Assembly: GCF_026011735.1 (NCBI RefSeq)
Contig: NZ_BRVN01000020.1
Coordinates: 1-53,142 of the forward strand
Origin: Dietzia sp. NCCP-2495
GTDB lineage: Bacteria > Actinomycetota > Actinomycetes > Mycobacteriales > Mycobacteriaceae
DNA: 53,142 nt
Direction: 5' to 3'
The position numbers and the translations under genes were made by a program. The notes beneath the pieces were generated by a model. That model did not search any database. It had not been told where the DNA came from and was given only the letters and a program-made list of their open reading frames with translations. Positions 16,126 to 28,938 of the stretch are shown in pieces; position 1 is the first letter of the stretch, and every line of letters begins with the position of its first letter.

Positions 16126-17715
16126 TCACTCGGTGGGCACGATCCCGCTCTGCAGCTCGGAGACCGGCACCTGGCGGACGACCTCGGTGGCGGCAGGCAC
16201 CGCGGCCCGCATCCGGGACCGCTCCTGCGGGAACAGTGCGTCCAGGTCGGTGCGGACCAGGAACACGTTGTAGGCGTTCCAGGTGGTGACCAGGTAGTAC
16301 AGGTCGCGGCCCTGCGCCCACGGGTGCATGAAACCGCCGTACACACCGGGCAGCATCGAGTAGTCGATGAGGGTGGTGGCGTTGCTCCATGGGCCCTGCG
16401 GGTTGTCGGCGGTGCGCATGACCACAGAGTCGTAGCCGCGCGAGTACATCGCGGTGTACTTGCGCAGGTGCTCGTTCCACATGACGGACAGTTCGCTGGT
16501 GGGTGCGGGCATCACGGCGGTCGCGCGGGAGATCTCGGGCGTCCACGTCTGCGCGTCGCCGTCCCAGTACTCGTATCCGGTCGGGTCCAGGACGCCGTCC
16601 AGGAGGGTGTCTTCAGTGAGGTTGTCAGCACCCAGGGCGTCGACGGTGGGCGATCCCTCGGTCGTCACGCGCGCGAGCACCACGGCGCCCTGTCGGCCGG
16701 AAGGGGTCAGGTACTCGTACAGGTAGCCGTCGCCGCGCCCGGTGACGAACGAGCTCATCTGGGCCCGCTTCCAGTCGTCGTCGACCCCGGGCGCACCGTC
16801 GCCCACGGGGACGGTGTCGGTGATCGGGCGGGCCAGTTCGGGCACGGGGGTCCAGTTCTCGCCGTTGTCGGCGGAGTAGGCGATGCCGGAGTAGTTGGTG
16901 TTCCACCATCCCGGCTGGCCCCAGCGCGCGACGGACATGTAGCGCAGGTACTGCACGCCGTTCACGGAGATGCCGGCGGTGGGGATGATCGTCACCTCGC
17001 CGGGCTGGTTGATGCGCGGCACGATCGACTTGGCCAGACCGTCGGGGCCCATGGCGGCGGAGTCGATGGTCAGTCCGTCGTCCAGGTCGGTGTCTCCGGA
17101 GCGGAACAGGACGTTGGAGCGCCACTGGTTGCCGGGCACCGTGCAGTCGCCCATTGTGTCGCCGAAGGCCATGAGGACCTCGGGGTCGGCCGCATTGCCG
17201 TTGTCCCACATGATGCCCAGGTCGGTGCCGGCTACGCCGTACTTGCTGATTGACTCAGACGGGCTCGTGGGGCCGGTGACGAGCTGACGGAACTGGGTGG
17301 GTCCGCGCAGCACCGGCACCGTGCCCTCCTCACCCGTGATCCACGGGGGCATGCCGTACACGGAGCCGACCAGCGGGTCGAGGCTCCCGGAGAGGCTGTT
17401 GCCGACGGAGCCGGTCTCGAGCTGCTGGATGAGTGACCCGGACCGGTCGGCGGAGCCGAGAGCCTCGGAGACGGAGCCGACGGAGCCGGAGCCGTCGGAG
17501 GAGCCGAGCGACCCCAGTGACCCGGTACCCATGCCGGCGCCCGTCCGGTGCTCGAGAAGGGAACCGAAGTTCCCGAACATCTCACTGCAGGGGCCGGCGG
17601 AGGCTGTGCCGGCGCCGAGGGTGCCTACGGCGGTCAGGCCGGCGGCCGTAGTGGCGACCGCCGCGACGAGCGAGGTGAGGCGCCGGGACACGGCGCGAGG
17701 CGAGGGGCGTGACAT
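16126..17715 (-). CDS. Secreted DUF4185 domain protein
   Basis: A 529-aa exported protein. An N-terminal signal peptide with Arg-rich start and hydrophobic core ends at TASA, probably cut after residue 40. A Ser/Gly-rich, low-complexity stretch follows (about 50-115: repeats of GSLG, GSL, SGS). The DUF4185 domain occupies the rest, with GTDLGIMWDNG, MAFGDTMGDC, GYLYEYLTPSGR and WNAYNVFLVRTDL; it resembles five-bladed propeller glycosidase-like folds. Enzymatic activity is unknown. The gene converges with coaE across 22 bases. A decayed relative lies at 14536-14910, so the locus once held two copies. Confidence 0.85.
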   Translation of the reverse strand: MSRPSPRAVSRRLTSLVAAVATTAAGLTAVGTLGAGTASAGPCSEMFGNFGSLLEHRTGAGMGTGSLGSLGSSDGSGSVGSVSEALGSADRSGSLIQQLETGSVGNSLSGSLDPLVGSVYGMPPWITGEEGTVPVLRGPTQFRQLVTGPTSPSESISKYGVAGTDLGIMWDNGNAADPEVLMAFGDTMGDCTVPGNQWRSNVLFRSGDTDLDDGLTIDSAAMGPDGLAKSIVPRINQPGEVTIIPTAGISVNGVQYLRYMSVARWGQPGWWNTNYSGIAYSADNGENWTPVPELARPITDTVPVGDGAPGVDDDWKRAQMSSFVTGRGDGYLYEYLTPSGRQGAVVLARVTTEGSPTVDALGADNLTEDTLLDGVLDPTGYEYWDGDAQTWTPEISRATAVMPAPTSELSVMWNEHLRKYTAMYSRGYDSVVMRTADNPQGPWSNATTLIDYSMLPGVYGGFMHPWAQGRDLYYLVTTWNAYNVFLVRTDLDALFPQERSRMRAAVPAATEVVRQVPVSELQSGIVPTE

Positions 17716-17803
17716 TGGTGCGGGATTCTCCGAAGCGTGGGGGCTGAGGGCGGATGGAAGCGGATGGAACCGGACGGGGGCTGCCGGCGGAAGTGCTCGG
17801 CAA

Positions 17804-17830
17804 TGACATCAGATCAGTGACATCAGATCA
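17804..17830. repeat. 13-bp direct repeat in the uvrB/DUF4185 divergent region
   Basis: TGACATCAGATCA occurs at 17804-17816 and 17818-17830, a 14-base period, between the divergent DUF4185 and uvrB genes. It could be a binding site for a regulator of either gene or a small slippage duplication. Confidence 0.5.
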
Positions 17831-17952
17831 TCCCTGATCGGTGCGGGGAAGGAAACCGGCGCGGGACCGCCCCGGGTGGAGGTGACGACGACAACGACAG
17901 TCTGCCCGGTGACCGGCGGCAGGGCCGAGCGCGGGCTCGTAGTCTGGACGGT

Positions 17953-20082
17953 ATGGCATTCGCGACCGAGATCCCCGACGACGGCGTTCCAGTCGACCCC
18001 ACCGTCATGTCCTATTCGGAGTTCCGACCGATCGGGGATGTCGAGCGCAGTGACGCCCGGTTCGAGGTGGTCAGTGAGTTCACCCCGTCCGGAGACCAGC
18101 CCACGGCAATCGCCGAACTGAGCGAGCGGCTGGGGAGGGGCGAACGGGACGTCGTGTTGCTGGGCGCCACCGGTACGGGCAAGTCGGCCACCACGGCCTG
18201 GCTCATCGAGAAGGTGCAGCGACCGACCCTGGTCATGGCTCCCAACAAGACGCTCGCCGCGCAGCTCGCCAACGAGCTGCGCGAGATGCTCCCCAACAAC
18301 GCGGTCGAGTACTTCGTGTCGTACTACGACTACTACCAACCCGAGGCGTACATTGCGCAGACGGACACCTTTATCGAGAAGGATTCCTCGATCAACGACG
18401 ACGTGGAGCGGCTCCGGCATTCCGCCACCTCCTCGCTGCTATCGCGCCGCGACGTCGTCGTCGTCAGTTCCGTCTCGTGCATCTACGGCCTCGGTACCCC
18501 GCAGTCCTACCTCGACCGCTCGGTCTCCCTGGCCGTGGGCCAGGAGGTCGACCGCGACCAGTTGCTCCGGCTGCTCGTGGACGTGCAGTACGAACGCAAC
18601 GACGTGTCCATGACCCGGGGCACGTTCCGCGCCAAGGGGGACACGGTCGACATCATCCCCACCTACGAGGAGCTGGCCGTCCGCATCGAGTTCTTCGGCG
18701 ACGAGGTGGACGCGCTGTACTACATCCACCCGCTCACCGGGGACGTGGTGCGCAAGGTCGACGAGGTGCGCATCTTCCCGGCCACCCACTACGTCGCCGG
18801 TCCGGAGCGAATGGCCAAGGCGATCGCCTCCATCGAGGAGGAACTGGAGGTGCGGCTGGCGGAACTGGAGAACCAGGGCAAGCTCCTCGAGGCCCAGCGA
18901 CTGCGCATGCGTACGAGCTACGACATCGAGATGATGCAGCAGGTCGGGTTCTGCTCGGGTATCGAGAACTACTCGCGGCATATCGACGGGCGTGAGGCGG
19001 GGAGCGCACCGGCGACCCTCATCGACTACTTCCCCGAGGACTTCCTCACCGTCATCGACGAATCACACGTGACGGTCCCGCAGATCGGCGCCATGTACGA
19101 GGGTGACGCCTCGCGTAAGCGCAACCTCGTGGAGTTCGGCTTCCGGCTCCCGTCCGCGCTGGACAACCGCCCACTGACCTGGGAGGAGTTCTCCGAACGG
19201 GTCGGCCAGACCGTGTACCTGTCCGCGACGCCGGGCAACTACGAGATGGGGATGACCGGCGGCGAGTTCGTCGAGCAGGTCATCCGCCCGACCGGACTCG
19301 TCGACCCGAAGATCGTCGTCAAGCCCACGAAGGGACAGATCGACGACCTGCTCGGAGAGATCCGGTCGCGGGCCGACCGCGACGAGCGGGTGCTTGTCAC
19401 CACGTTGACCAAGAAGATGGCCGAGGACCTCACCGACTACCTCCTCGAGTTCGGGGTCCGGGTGAGGTACCTGCACTCGGAGATCGACACCCTGCAGCGC
19501 GTCGAGCTGCTGCGCGACCTTCGCCGCGGCGAGTACGACGTCCTGGTGGGGATCAACCTGCTCCGCGAGGGGCTCGACCTCCCCGAGGTCTCGCTCGTGG
19601 CGATCCTCGACGCCGACAAGGAGGGGTTTCTGCGGTCGGGCACCTCGCTCATCCAGACGATTGGTCGTGCGGCGCGCAACGTCTCCGGTGAGGTCCACAT
19701 GTACGCGGACCGGATCACGGACTCGATGCAGCACGCGATGGACGAGACGGAACGGCGTCGCGAGAAGCAGATCGCCTACAACACCGAGCACGGGATCGAC
19801 CCGCAACCGTTGCGCAAGAAGATCGCCGACATCCTCGACCGGGTGGGGGAGGAGAGCACCTCCGGAGAGGGCACGGTGGATCGCCCCGAGCTCGTCGGTG
19901 CACGCGCGGTCGGCGGCGCGGCGCGTCCGCGGCAGGAACTCGAGAAACTCATCGAGGAGATGACCGAACAGATGGTTTCTGCGGCTACCGATCTACGCTT
20001 TGAGCTGGCAGGACGCCTACGCGACGAGATCGCCGAGCTACGCAAGGAGCTCAAGGGGATGCGTGAGGCGGGCATCGACTGA
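17953..20082 (+). CDS. uvrB: Excinuclease ABC subunit B
   Basis: A 709-aa nucleotide excision repair protein that verifies damage delivered by UvrA and recruits UvrC. Walker A is GATGTGKSA at 71-79; the beta-hairpin that inserts between strands is [11 protein letters not shown]; the DEAD-like box is TVIDESHVT; the helicase motif VI region is QTIGRAARN; the C-terminal UVR motif ([20 protein letters not shown]) binds UvrC. It starts at ATG 17953. No clear LexA box is visible in the 237-base upstream gap. Confidence 0.97.
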   Translation: MAFATEIPDDGVPVDPTVMSYSEFRPIGDVERSDARFEVVSEFTPSGDQPTAIAELSERLGRGERDVVLLGATGTGKSATTAWLIEKVQRPTLVMAPNKTLAAQLANELREMLPNNAVEYFVSYYDYYQPEAYIAQTDTFIEKDSSINDDVERLRHSATSSLLSRRDVVVVSSVSCIYGLGTPQSYLDRSVSLAVGQEVDRDQLLRLLVDVQYERNDVSMTRGTFRAKGDTVDIIPTYEELAVRIEFFGDEVDALYYIHPLTGDVVRKVDEVRIFPATHYVAGPERMAKAIASIEEELEVRLAELENQGKLLEAQRLRMRTSYDIEMMQQVGFCSGIENYSRHIDGREAGSAPATLIDYFPEDFLTVIDESHVTVPQIGAMYEGDASRKRNLVEFGFRLPSALDNRPLTWEEFSERVGQTVYLSATPGNYEMGMTGGEFVEQVIRPTGLVDPKIVVKPTKGQIDDLLGEIRSRADRDERVLVTTLTKKMAEDLTDYLLEFGVRVRYLHSEIDTLQRVELLRDLRRGEYDVLVGINLLREGLDLPEVSLVAILDADKEGFLRSGTSLIQTIGRAARNVSGEVHMYADRITDSMQHAMDETERRREKQIAYNTEHGIDPQPLRKKIADILDRVGEESTSGEGTVDRPELVGARAVGGAARPRQELEKLIEEMTEQMVSAATDLRFELAGRLRDEIAELRKELKGMREAGID

Positions 20083-20175
20083 CCGGGCACCTGTGATGTG
20101 ACACTCTTACTCCCTACGGGACAGGCGTCCGAGGTCTACGCTGGGTAAAACGTGTTCCCGAGGAGAGGACAGTAA

Positions 20176-20625
20176 ATGAGCGCCTACACCAAGGTGGTCG
20201 TGGGGACGGACGGGTCGGAGTCGTCGTATCGCGCGGTGGAACGTGCCGCCGTGCTGGCAGCTGATGCGTCCGCGACACTGGTGGTGGCCTGCGCCTACGT
20301 TCCGGCCGATCCGCGGTCGGTCAACCAGGCCGCGGACCAGTTGGGGGCTGACGCCTACCAGATTCGTGGTGACAATCCGGCCGAGGAGATCGTCCGCGGA
20401 GCCAAGGAGCGTGCCACCGCCGCCGGTGCCACCAGCATCGAGGTCCGCACCGTCAAGGGGGCACCGGTGGAGTCCCTGGTCGCGCTCGCCGACGAGGTCG
20501 GAGCCGACCTTCTCGTGGTGGGTAACAAGGGTCTCAACTCGCTCACCGGTCGACTGCTCGGCTCAGTTCCCTCTGACGCCGCGCGACGGGCGACCTGCGA
20601 TGTCCTGATCGTCCACACCACCTGA
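20176..20625 (+). CDS. Universal stress protein (UspA family)
   Basis: A 149-aa single-domain Usp with VVVGTDGSESSYRAVERAA at the start and the ATP-binding loop GNKGLNSLTGRLLGSVPSDAARRA (G-2x-G-9x-G-S type) near the C-terminus. The position after uvrB matches the mycobacterial Rv1636 orthologue, which binds cAMP. GAGGAGAGG lies upstream of ATG 20176. GGGTAA at 20143-20148 resembles the -10 of stress sigma factors SigF/SigB, but the matching -35 is not seen. Confidence 0.93.
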   Translation: MSAYTKVVVGTDGSESSYRAVERAAVLAADASATLVVACAYVPADPRSVNQAADQLGADAYQIRGDNPAEEIVRGAKERATAAGATSIEVRTVKGAPVESLVALADEVGADLLVVGNKGLNSLTGRLLGSVPSDAARRATCDVLIVHTT

Positions 20626-20667
20626 GGTCCCGCGGCAGCACCCGCGCCACCGTCCGGTGACCCGCAC

Positions 20668-20702
20668 CAGGGCAGGCCCCACGTGCCACGGGGCCTGCCC
20701 TG
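20668..20702. terminator. Bidirectional terminator
   Basis: A perfect 13-bp stem, CAGGGCAGGCCCC (20668-20680) with GGGGCCTGCCCTG (20690-20702), nine-base loop. It lies between the convergent stress-protein and lipoprotein genes. Confidence 0.75.
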
Positions 20703-20716
20703 ATCGCGTCGAGGGG

Positions 20717-21139
20717 TCAGTCGCAGAGATGCGAGCGGCTGGCCTCGACGATCGCCAGGCCGACACGATTGGTGTCGTGGTCGTCGCTCTGCGCAGCGAT
20801 CGCACTGCTCAGCGGACGGATATGGTCCAGGATGGTGTCCGTGGTGGCGCCGTCGGCGATGGAGTCGCAGATGCCTATTCCCACCTCGATTGTGGTCTCG
20901 GCGCTCATCCCCGTCGGCAGGCCGAACCCGGTGAGTTCGTCGAGGAACTGCCGTTCACTGTCGGTTCGTTGCTCCGGTTCCGGTTGCGGGGCGGGGGTCT
21001 CAGCAGCCGAACTCGACGACGCGGGTTCGTGCGTCGCGGCCTCGGGCGCCGGGTCCTCTGCCTGTGCGCAGGCCGCGACCGAGAACACGAGGGCCAGCAG
21101 CACCGGCGTCACCAGAGCCCGCTCCGACACCAAGGTCAT
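20717..21139 (-). CDS. DUF732-like secreted lipoprotein
   Basis: A 140-aa protein with a hydrophobic leader ending in a lipobox-like VAAC (Cys at about 24), an acidic Pro/Ser/Ala-rich linker, and a C-terminal domain FLDELTGFGLP then IEVGIGICDSIADG and SHLCD. The paired cysteines and helix pattern match DUF732, a family common in Mycobacteriales envelopes with no known function. Its stop is read into the terminator at 20668-20702. The start overlaps the end of the HelD-like gene by four bases (ATGA), so the two are translationally linked. Confidence 0.75.
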   Translation of the reverse strand: MTLVSERALVTPVLLALVFSVAACAQAEDPAPEAATHEPASSSSAAETPAPQPEPEQRTDSERQFLDELTGFGLPTGMSAETTIEVGIGICDSIADGATTDTILDHIRPLSSAIAAQSDDHDTNRVGLAIVEASRSHLCD

Positions 21140-23505
21140 GCAGTGAGTTCCTTCCTACTGTCCGCGAGCGTGTCGCGGATCCCCGCGAGGAGGGGACCGA
21201 ATTCCGTGGTTTGGACCAGGATGAGTTCCTGGGTCGCCCGGGTCGTTCCCACGTAGAGGTCCTGCAGCCCCTGAGGGGATCGTGCCAGCACCTGCTCGGG
21301 ATCTACCAACACCACCACATCGAACTCGAGTCCCTTCGCCAACGACAGCGGCAGGACGGTCGTTCCGGGACGGGCGTTCTCGACGGCCTCGCGGAGAGCA
21401 GGATATCCAGTCGTGGCCTCGAGGGCGTGGTCATTGTCCGGAACCAGGACGGCGATGGCGCGATCCGGTTCCACGTCGGTGATCCGGTCGGACACCAGCG
21501 AGGGCAGCGAGTCGGGGTCGACCTCGACCCACTCGACCGGACGTCTCCCCACGCGGACGGGGCGGGGAGGGACGGCCGCGGGATCGATCTCGGCCAGTAG
21601 TGCCCCGGCCACCTCAGAGATGGTCGCCGGAGTGCGGTAGTTGACGGACAGTTCGCAGAGCACCCACCGATCGTCTACATACTGGGACAACGCGTCCTCC
21701 CACGTGTCGAGTCCGGCAGGGCTGGACGTCTGTGCGATGTCGCCCACCAGGGTCATCCACCGGTTCGGTGAGCGACGCATGAGCACACGCCACGCCATGG
21801 TCGACAACTCCTGGGCCTCGTCGACGATCACGTGCCCGAACGCCCACGTGCGGTCCGCTCCGGCCCGGTCGGCGACGGTGAGATCGGAATCCTCGCTGTG
21901 ACGTCGCGCCAGTGATTCCGCATCCACCACGTCATAGGCCATGAGCACCTCGGGGTCGAGATCGTCCTCGATGTCCTGCACCGCGGAACCGGTGAGGATC
22001 TCCAGTGCTTCTTCAGCCTGGCGGACCTGCTCGGCCCACGCACGGTCGGCCTCGCTGCCGTCCGCTGCGGGATCCTCGCCGAGGAGCTCCGCGAGTTCGT
22101 CCAACAGCGGTACGTCGGCGACGGTGAACGCGTACCCGTCTTCCCGGAACAGCGCGGCCTGGTCCTCGGCCACATAGTCCCCGGCGGCCTCGGCTATCCG
22201 TTCCCTGCTCGACAACAGCTCGGCCAGGAGCCGCTCGGGCCGGAGCACCGGCCACCAGGCGTCGATCGCGTCGAGGACCTCGTGAGAACCCTCGACCTCG
22301 GCACGGAGGGCTGCGCGGTCACCGGTATCGAGCAGCGGACGATCGGGGTCTCCCAGGTCGCCCAGTCCGTCCCCCTGCGGGGCCCACGCCGCGTCCTCGG
22401 CGTGACCGACCGGATCGGTGAGCGCGGAGACGTACTGGTCCGTGAGGGCGTCGACGACACGTGTCGCGAACGCCTCGCGCGCCAGGTTGTGCGGGCGCCT
22501 CGTCATGCGTGCCCGGCCCCGGGCCGACCTGATCGCCGCCGGCTGGAGGACCAGGTCGTGACCTTCGACGTGGATCAGGACCTCCTCGTCGGGAGCGAGC
22601 TGCCGGGCGCGGACCGCGGCCTTGAGGATGTCCACCATTGCGCCCGACCCCTTGACCTCCTCGCCCCGGAGGGTCTCCACACCGGACGCCCTGACGCCGG
22701 GATAGAGATCCCCGAGCGTCCGGAGCACGACCCCGGACTCGCCCAACGACGGGAGCACGCGGGCGATGTAGTCGAGGAATCGGGCGTTGGGCCCCACGAT
22801 GAGCACGCCGCTGCGGTCCAGTCGCTGCCGATGCGTGTAGAGGAGGTAGGCAGCCCGGTGGAGAGCCACCGCCGTCTTGCCGGTCCCCGGACCACCCTGG
22901 ACCACCATCACACCCGTGTGCGGGTTACGGATGATCTCGTCCTGCTCGCGCTGGATGGTGGCGACGATGTCCGTCATATGCCCGGACCGTGCGGTGTCCA
23001 GGGCCTCGAGCAGAGCGGATTCGCCCACCACGTCGTCGTGGTCCTGGGGGAGTTCGCCGTCCGCGGGAGCGGTGAGGAACTCGTCGTGGACGCCGATCAC
23101 CCGACGCCCGATCGTGCGCAGGTGCCGCCTCCGGTGTGCACCTTCCGGCCGGGCGGTGGTGGCGAGGTAGAACGGTCGGCTGTGGTCTGCCCGCCAGTCC
23201 AGTAGCAGGGTGGTGAGCTCGTCGTCGTCATCCCTCAGGCCCACTCGGCCGATCCGACGGATCTCCCCGTCCTCCATGTCCAGGCGCCCGAAGTACAGTC
23301 CCAGGTTCGCGGCGTTGTACGCCGCCAGTTCCGCGTTGTAGAGGCGCGCGAACGACTCGCGCTCCGAGCGGGCCTGGGGGGTCCCACCGGCGCCCCGGAG
23401 CACGGCGTCGAGGCGGGCGCGCGTGTCGGTGCGTAGTTCCTCGACCCGGTCAAGGAGACGGCCGAGGTGTTCTTGCTCCTCGGCGAGGGGATCGTGTCCA
23501 GTCAA
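21136..23505 (-). CDS. HelD/HelR-like RNA polymerase-associated helicase
   Basis: A 789-aa superfamily 1 ATPase from a TTG start with AAGGAG five bases ahead. The N-terminal coiled-coil (EEQEHLGRLLDRVEEL) and the YFGRLDMEDGE block are typical of HelD, which enters RNA polymerase channels and removes stalled DNA or RNA. Walker A is GGPGTGKTA near 204; further motifs are HVIVDEAQELS, LVGDIAQTSSP, LSVNYRT and SLAKGLEFDVVVLVDPE. In Streptomyces and Mycobacterium abscessus the related HelR protects against rifamycins. I see no rifamycin-associated element upstream, so drug induction is not indicated here. Confidence 0.9.
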   Translation of the reverse strand: MTGHDPLAEEQEHLGRLLDRVEELRTDTRARLDAVLRGAGGTPQARSERESFARLYNAELAAYNAANLGLYFGRLDMEDGEIRRIGRVGLRDDDDELTTLLLDWRADHSRPFYLATTARPEGAHRRRHLRTIGRRVIGVHDEFLTAPADGELPQDHDDVVGESALLEALDTARSGHMTDIVATIQREQDEIIRNPHTGVMVVQGGPGTGKTAVALHRAAYLLYTHRQRLDRSGVLIVGPNARFLDYIARVLPSLGESGVVLRTLGDLYPGVRASGVETLRGEEVKGSGAMVDILKAAVRARQLAPDEEVLIHVEGHDLVLQPAAIRSARGRARMTRRPHNLAREAFATRVVDALTDQYVSALTDPVGHAEDAAWAPQGDGLGDLGDPDRPLLDTGDRAALRAEVEGSHEVLDAIDAWWPVLRPERLLAELLSSRERIAEAAGDYVAEDQAALFREDGYAFTVADVPLLDELAELLGEDPAADGSEADRAWAEQVRQAEEALEILTGSAVQDIEDDLDPEVLMAYDVVDAESLARRHSEDSDLTVADRAGADRTWAFGHVIVDEAQELSTMAWRVLMRRSPNRWMTLVGDIAQTSSPAGLDTWEDALSQYVDDRWVLCELSVNYRTPATISEVAGALLAEIDPAAVPPRPVRVGRRPVEWVEVDPDSLPSLVSDRITDVEPDRAIAVLVPDNDHALEATTGYPALREAVENARPGTTVLPLSLAKGLEFDVVVLVDPEQVLARSPQGLQDLYVGTTRATQELILVQTTEFGPLLAGIRDTLADSRKELTA

Positions 23506-23578
23506 GGCACTCCTTCGCTGGATGGACGGCTCTGGGCAGGAAATCCAGGCTACCGGGAAATGGCGAGCGCCCTACGAC

Positions 23579-23614
23579 GCCGACGACCCCGCCCGGTGGG
23601 GCGGGGTCGTCGGC
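23579..23614. terminator. Perfect 15-bp terminator hairpin downstream of the DoxX-type gene
   Basis: Arms GCCGACGACCCCGCC (23579-23593) and GGCGGGGTCGTCGGC (23600-23614), six-base loop. It lies beyond the DoxX stop and ahead of the HelD-like gene, so it should separate these two leftward units. Confidence 0.75.
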
Positions 23615-23650
23615 TGGTCCGGGTCATCCCCGGTCAGGTCGTCACTGTCG

Positions 23651-24733
23651 TCAGGGCCGGATGGCCTCGGCGGCCTTCGCGCGGAGCTGATCGGACTTCT
23701 TCTTGGCATCGGCACCGGACCTGCGCGCACGCTTCTCGGCCTTGAGACCCCGCTCGGCGGCGGCCACGCGGGCATCGTCGGCGGCCTTGCGGACAGCCTC
23801 GATGTCGAGACCCTGGGCGCGCTCGGCCACGGAGCCCGCTACGGCACCGGCACGGTCACGGGCCTGCGTCGCGAGCGGGCCGGCCTCCTCCGCGGCCAGA
23901 TGAGCGGCGGCCGTGGCACGCTCACGCGCTTCGGCGGCGTACGGGGCGGCCTGCTCACGCGCCTCGGCGACGCGGGAGCGCACCTGGTCGGCGATCACCG
24001 GAGCCTTGGCCATGACCAGTCCGGCGATGCCGGACGCCTGCTGACGCACCTCGCCGGCGACACCGCTCGCGCGGTCCCGGACCTGCTCGGCCACCTCGGG
24101 CGCCCGATCGCGGACGGTGTCGGCCACCTCGGGTGCCTTCTCACGAACGGTCTCCGCCGCATCGCGTGCCTGACCGGCCACGGTCTGCGCGACACCGGCG
24201 ACCGCGGCACCTGCGCCAGCCGCCTCGGCTTTCGCGCCGGGCAGCTTCGCGGAGACCTTGTCGCCGGTTTTGCGGGCACGCCACATCAGGCCGGGCTGGC
24301 CCGCGGTGTCCATGGAGGCGAGCATCAGTGCGCCGAGGAGCGACACGTCAGTGGCCAGGCCTGTGGTCTTGCGGCTGCGGGCAGCCGGATCCGATTCCGT
24401 CCAGAATGCGTGCCGACTGACCGTCGACGGCAGGTGCGAGGCGGTCAGGGCCAGCGCGGACAGCCGCGGGGCCTTGCCCATCGCGAACAGGACGCCCGCA
24501 CCGATCTTCACCCCGGCGAGCGCCTTGACGAGTGTCTCCGGGTCCTTGGTCACCGGCGGCACGGTCGCGGACACCCGCTCGTTCACGGCCTGCTCGCCCT
24601 TCTCGACCAACGGTGCGGCCTTGTCGACCAACGGCGCTGCTTCGGTGACATGGGGCTGGGGATTGCGCAACGTCTCGACGCCATCGATCACGAAAACCGT
24701 GGCGAGCATGGGTCGTGCAAGTCGTCGGATCAT
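23651..24733 (-). CDS. DoxX family membrane protein with long LEA-like C-terminal tail
   Basis: A 360-aa protein. Residues 1-150 are a DoxX-type membrane domain (MIRRLARPMLATVFVIDGVE; ALAGVKIGAGVLFAMGKAPR; a last membrane stretch near VSLLGALMLASMD). From about 180 to 340 is an Ala/Arg/Glu-rich helical region of roughly 11-residue units such as REKAPEVADTV, RDRAPEVAEQV and RDRASGVAGEV, like LEA or apolipoprotein amphipathic helices. It ends in a basic Lys/Arg/Ala tail. AGGAGG precedes ATG 24733. DoxX proteins are linked to redox and membrane stress; the tail may lie along the membrane or bind nucleic acid. Function is unproven. Confidence 0.75.
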   Translation of the reverse strand: MIRRLARPMLATVFVIDGVETLRNPQPHVTEAAPLVDKAAPLVEKGEQAVNERVSATVPPVTKDPETLVKALAGVKIGAGVLFAMGKAPRLSALALTASHLPSTVSRHAFWTESDPAARSRKTTGLATDVSLLGALMLASMDTAGQPGLMWRARKTGDKVSAKLPGAKAEAAGAGAAVAGVAQTVAGQARDAAETVREKAPEVADTVRDRAPEVAEQVRDRASGVAGEVRQQASGIAGLVMAKAPVIADQVRSRVAEAREQAAPYAAEARERATAAAHLAAEEAGPLATQARDRAGAVAGSVAERAQGLDIEAVRKAADDARVAAAERGLKAEKRARRSGADAKKKSDQLRAKAAEAIRP

Positions 24734-24932
24734 CGTTCCTCCTGAATGAGTGGGAGTGCGTGGTCGAACTTAACCCGAACCGGTGTCCAGCGCTTCCGAT
24801 CGCCGCATACCGCTTCCGCGTGAGCCAGGTCATCCGACTGCTGTGCTGGGGAGATGGTGAACCGAGTGAACTTCCTTACGATTCGCTCATCGAGGTGGGG
24901 TGCCTCTGGCGCTGGCGCTCGGGGGTGGCTTC

Positions 24933-25634
24933 TCACCAACCCCGCTCGCGCCAGGCGTCCAACTGGGGCCGTTCGGTGCCCACGGTGGTGTCGTCACCGT
25001 GACCCGGATGGACCACCACCTCGTCACCGAGGACGTCGAACACCCGGCTCTCGAGGTCGTCCATCAACCGGGTGAAGTCTTCCGGGGAACCGGTCTTGCC
25101 CGGTCCGCCCGGGAACAGTGAATCGCCGGAGAAGAGATGGCTGCCCTCGTCAGTGCTGAGCAGCAGTGCGATTCCGTCGGGGGTGTGACCGCGGAGCCCG
25201 ATCACCTCGAGACGGAGATCTCCGACGGCCAGTACGTCTCCGTGGGACACATGACGATCGGTCGGGACATCGATCGATCCCGCGTCGCCGGGGGAGGCGA
25301 TCGTCTGGAGAGCGAGTTCCCGGACCGTCTCCGCGAGCCCGATCCAATGATCTGCGTGCAGGTGTGTGGTGAGCACCTCCTTGAGCGCCGGTGCGTTCTC
25401 GCGGAGGTAGGCCACCAGTTGCGGCGCGTCGTTGGCGGCGTCGATGAGGAGGACGTCGCCGGTCGCCAGGGATTCGACGAGGTAGACGTTGTTGTCCATC
25501 TGTCCGACCGAGATCTTGGTCAGCCGTGCCGGGCCGACTGTCCAGCGCTCGCCGGTGAGTTGCCCGCCGAGGCGTCCCGTATACCCCTCGGTGATGGTGA
25601 TGCGGTCGGGAAGATCAGTGGCTGCGTTCGACAT
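24933..25634 (-). CDS. MBL-fold metallohydrolase (glyoxalase II-like)
   Basis: A 233-aa protein with the metallo-beta-lactamase signature [13 protein letters not shown], a third metal-binding GHTPDG, the [15 protein letters not shown] block carrying the bridging Asp, and a final [11 protein letters not shown]. The pattern [11 protein letters not shown] is typical of glyoxalase II-like hydrolases in actinobacteria; the orthologue Rv1637c sits in the same place between the stress protein and uvrA in mycobacteria. It probably hydrolyses a thioester, but the substrate is unknown. Confidence 0.88.
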   Translation of the reverse strand: MSNAATDLPDRITITEGYTGRLGGQLTGERWTVGPARLTKISVGQMDNNVYLVESLATGDVLLIDAANDAPQLVAYLRENAPALKEVLTTHLHADHWIGLAETVRELALQTIASPGDAGSIDVPTDRHVSHGDVLAVGDLRLEVIGLRGHTPDGIALLLSTDEGSHLFSGDSLFPGGPGKTGSPEDFTRLMDDLESRVFDVLGDEVVVHPGHGDDTTVGTERPQLDAWRERGW

Positions 25635-25771
25635 AGGTGCAGGCTACCGACCCCGCGCGAGGTGAGTGGGCGGAAGCGTGTCGTAAGACGTTGGTACCTT
25701 CGTGTGCGGGAACGGCGGCCATGCGGCACATATGACGATGTGGCGACCTCCCCCCCTCGGAAGGAGAACCC

Positions 25772-28825
<3,054 letters not shown>

Positions 28826-28846
28826 CCGCGTGAGGCCACAACACAG

Positions 28847-28879
28847 CGTCAGCCCGGGTCATCTCGACCCGGGCTGACG
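28847..28879. terminator. Bidirectional terminator between uvrA and the DUF1844 gene
   Basis: A perfect 14-bp stem, CGTCAGCCCGGGTC (28847-28860) with GACCCGGGCTGACG (28866-28879), loop ATCTC, between convergent genes. Confidence 0.8.
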
Positions 28880-28938
28880 TGGTGTCTGGCCGGCTATCGC
28901 GGCGCGAGGCACCCCGATGTGGGTGCCGGGAGGTCCGA

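Noticed and set aside
16012-17253. 413-codon rightward frame opposite the DUF4185 gene
   Set aside because: Shadow frame; the leftward gene has a signal peptide and conserved domain.
17716-17952. LexA (SOS) box upstream of uvrB
   Set aside because: No sequence close to TCGAAC-N4-GTTCGA was seen.
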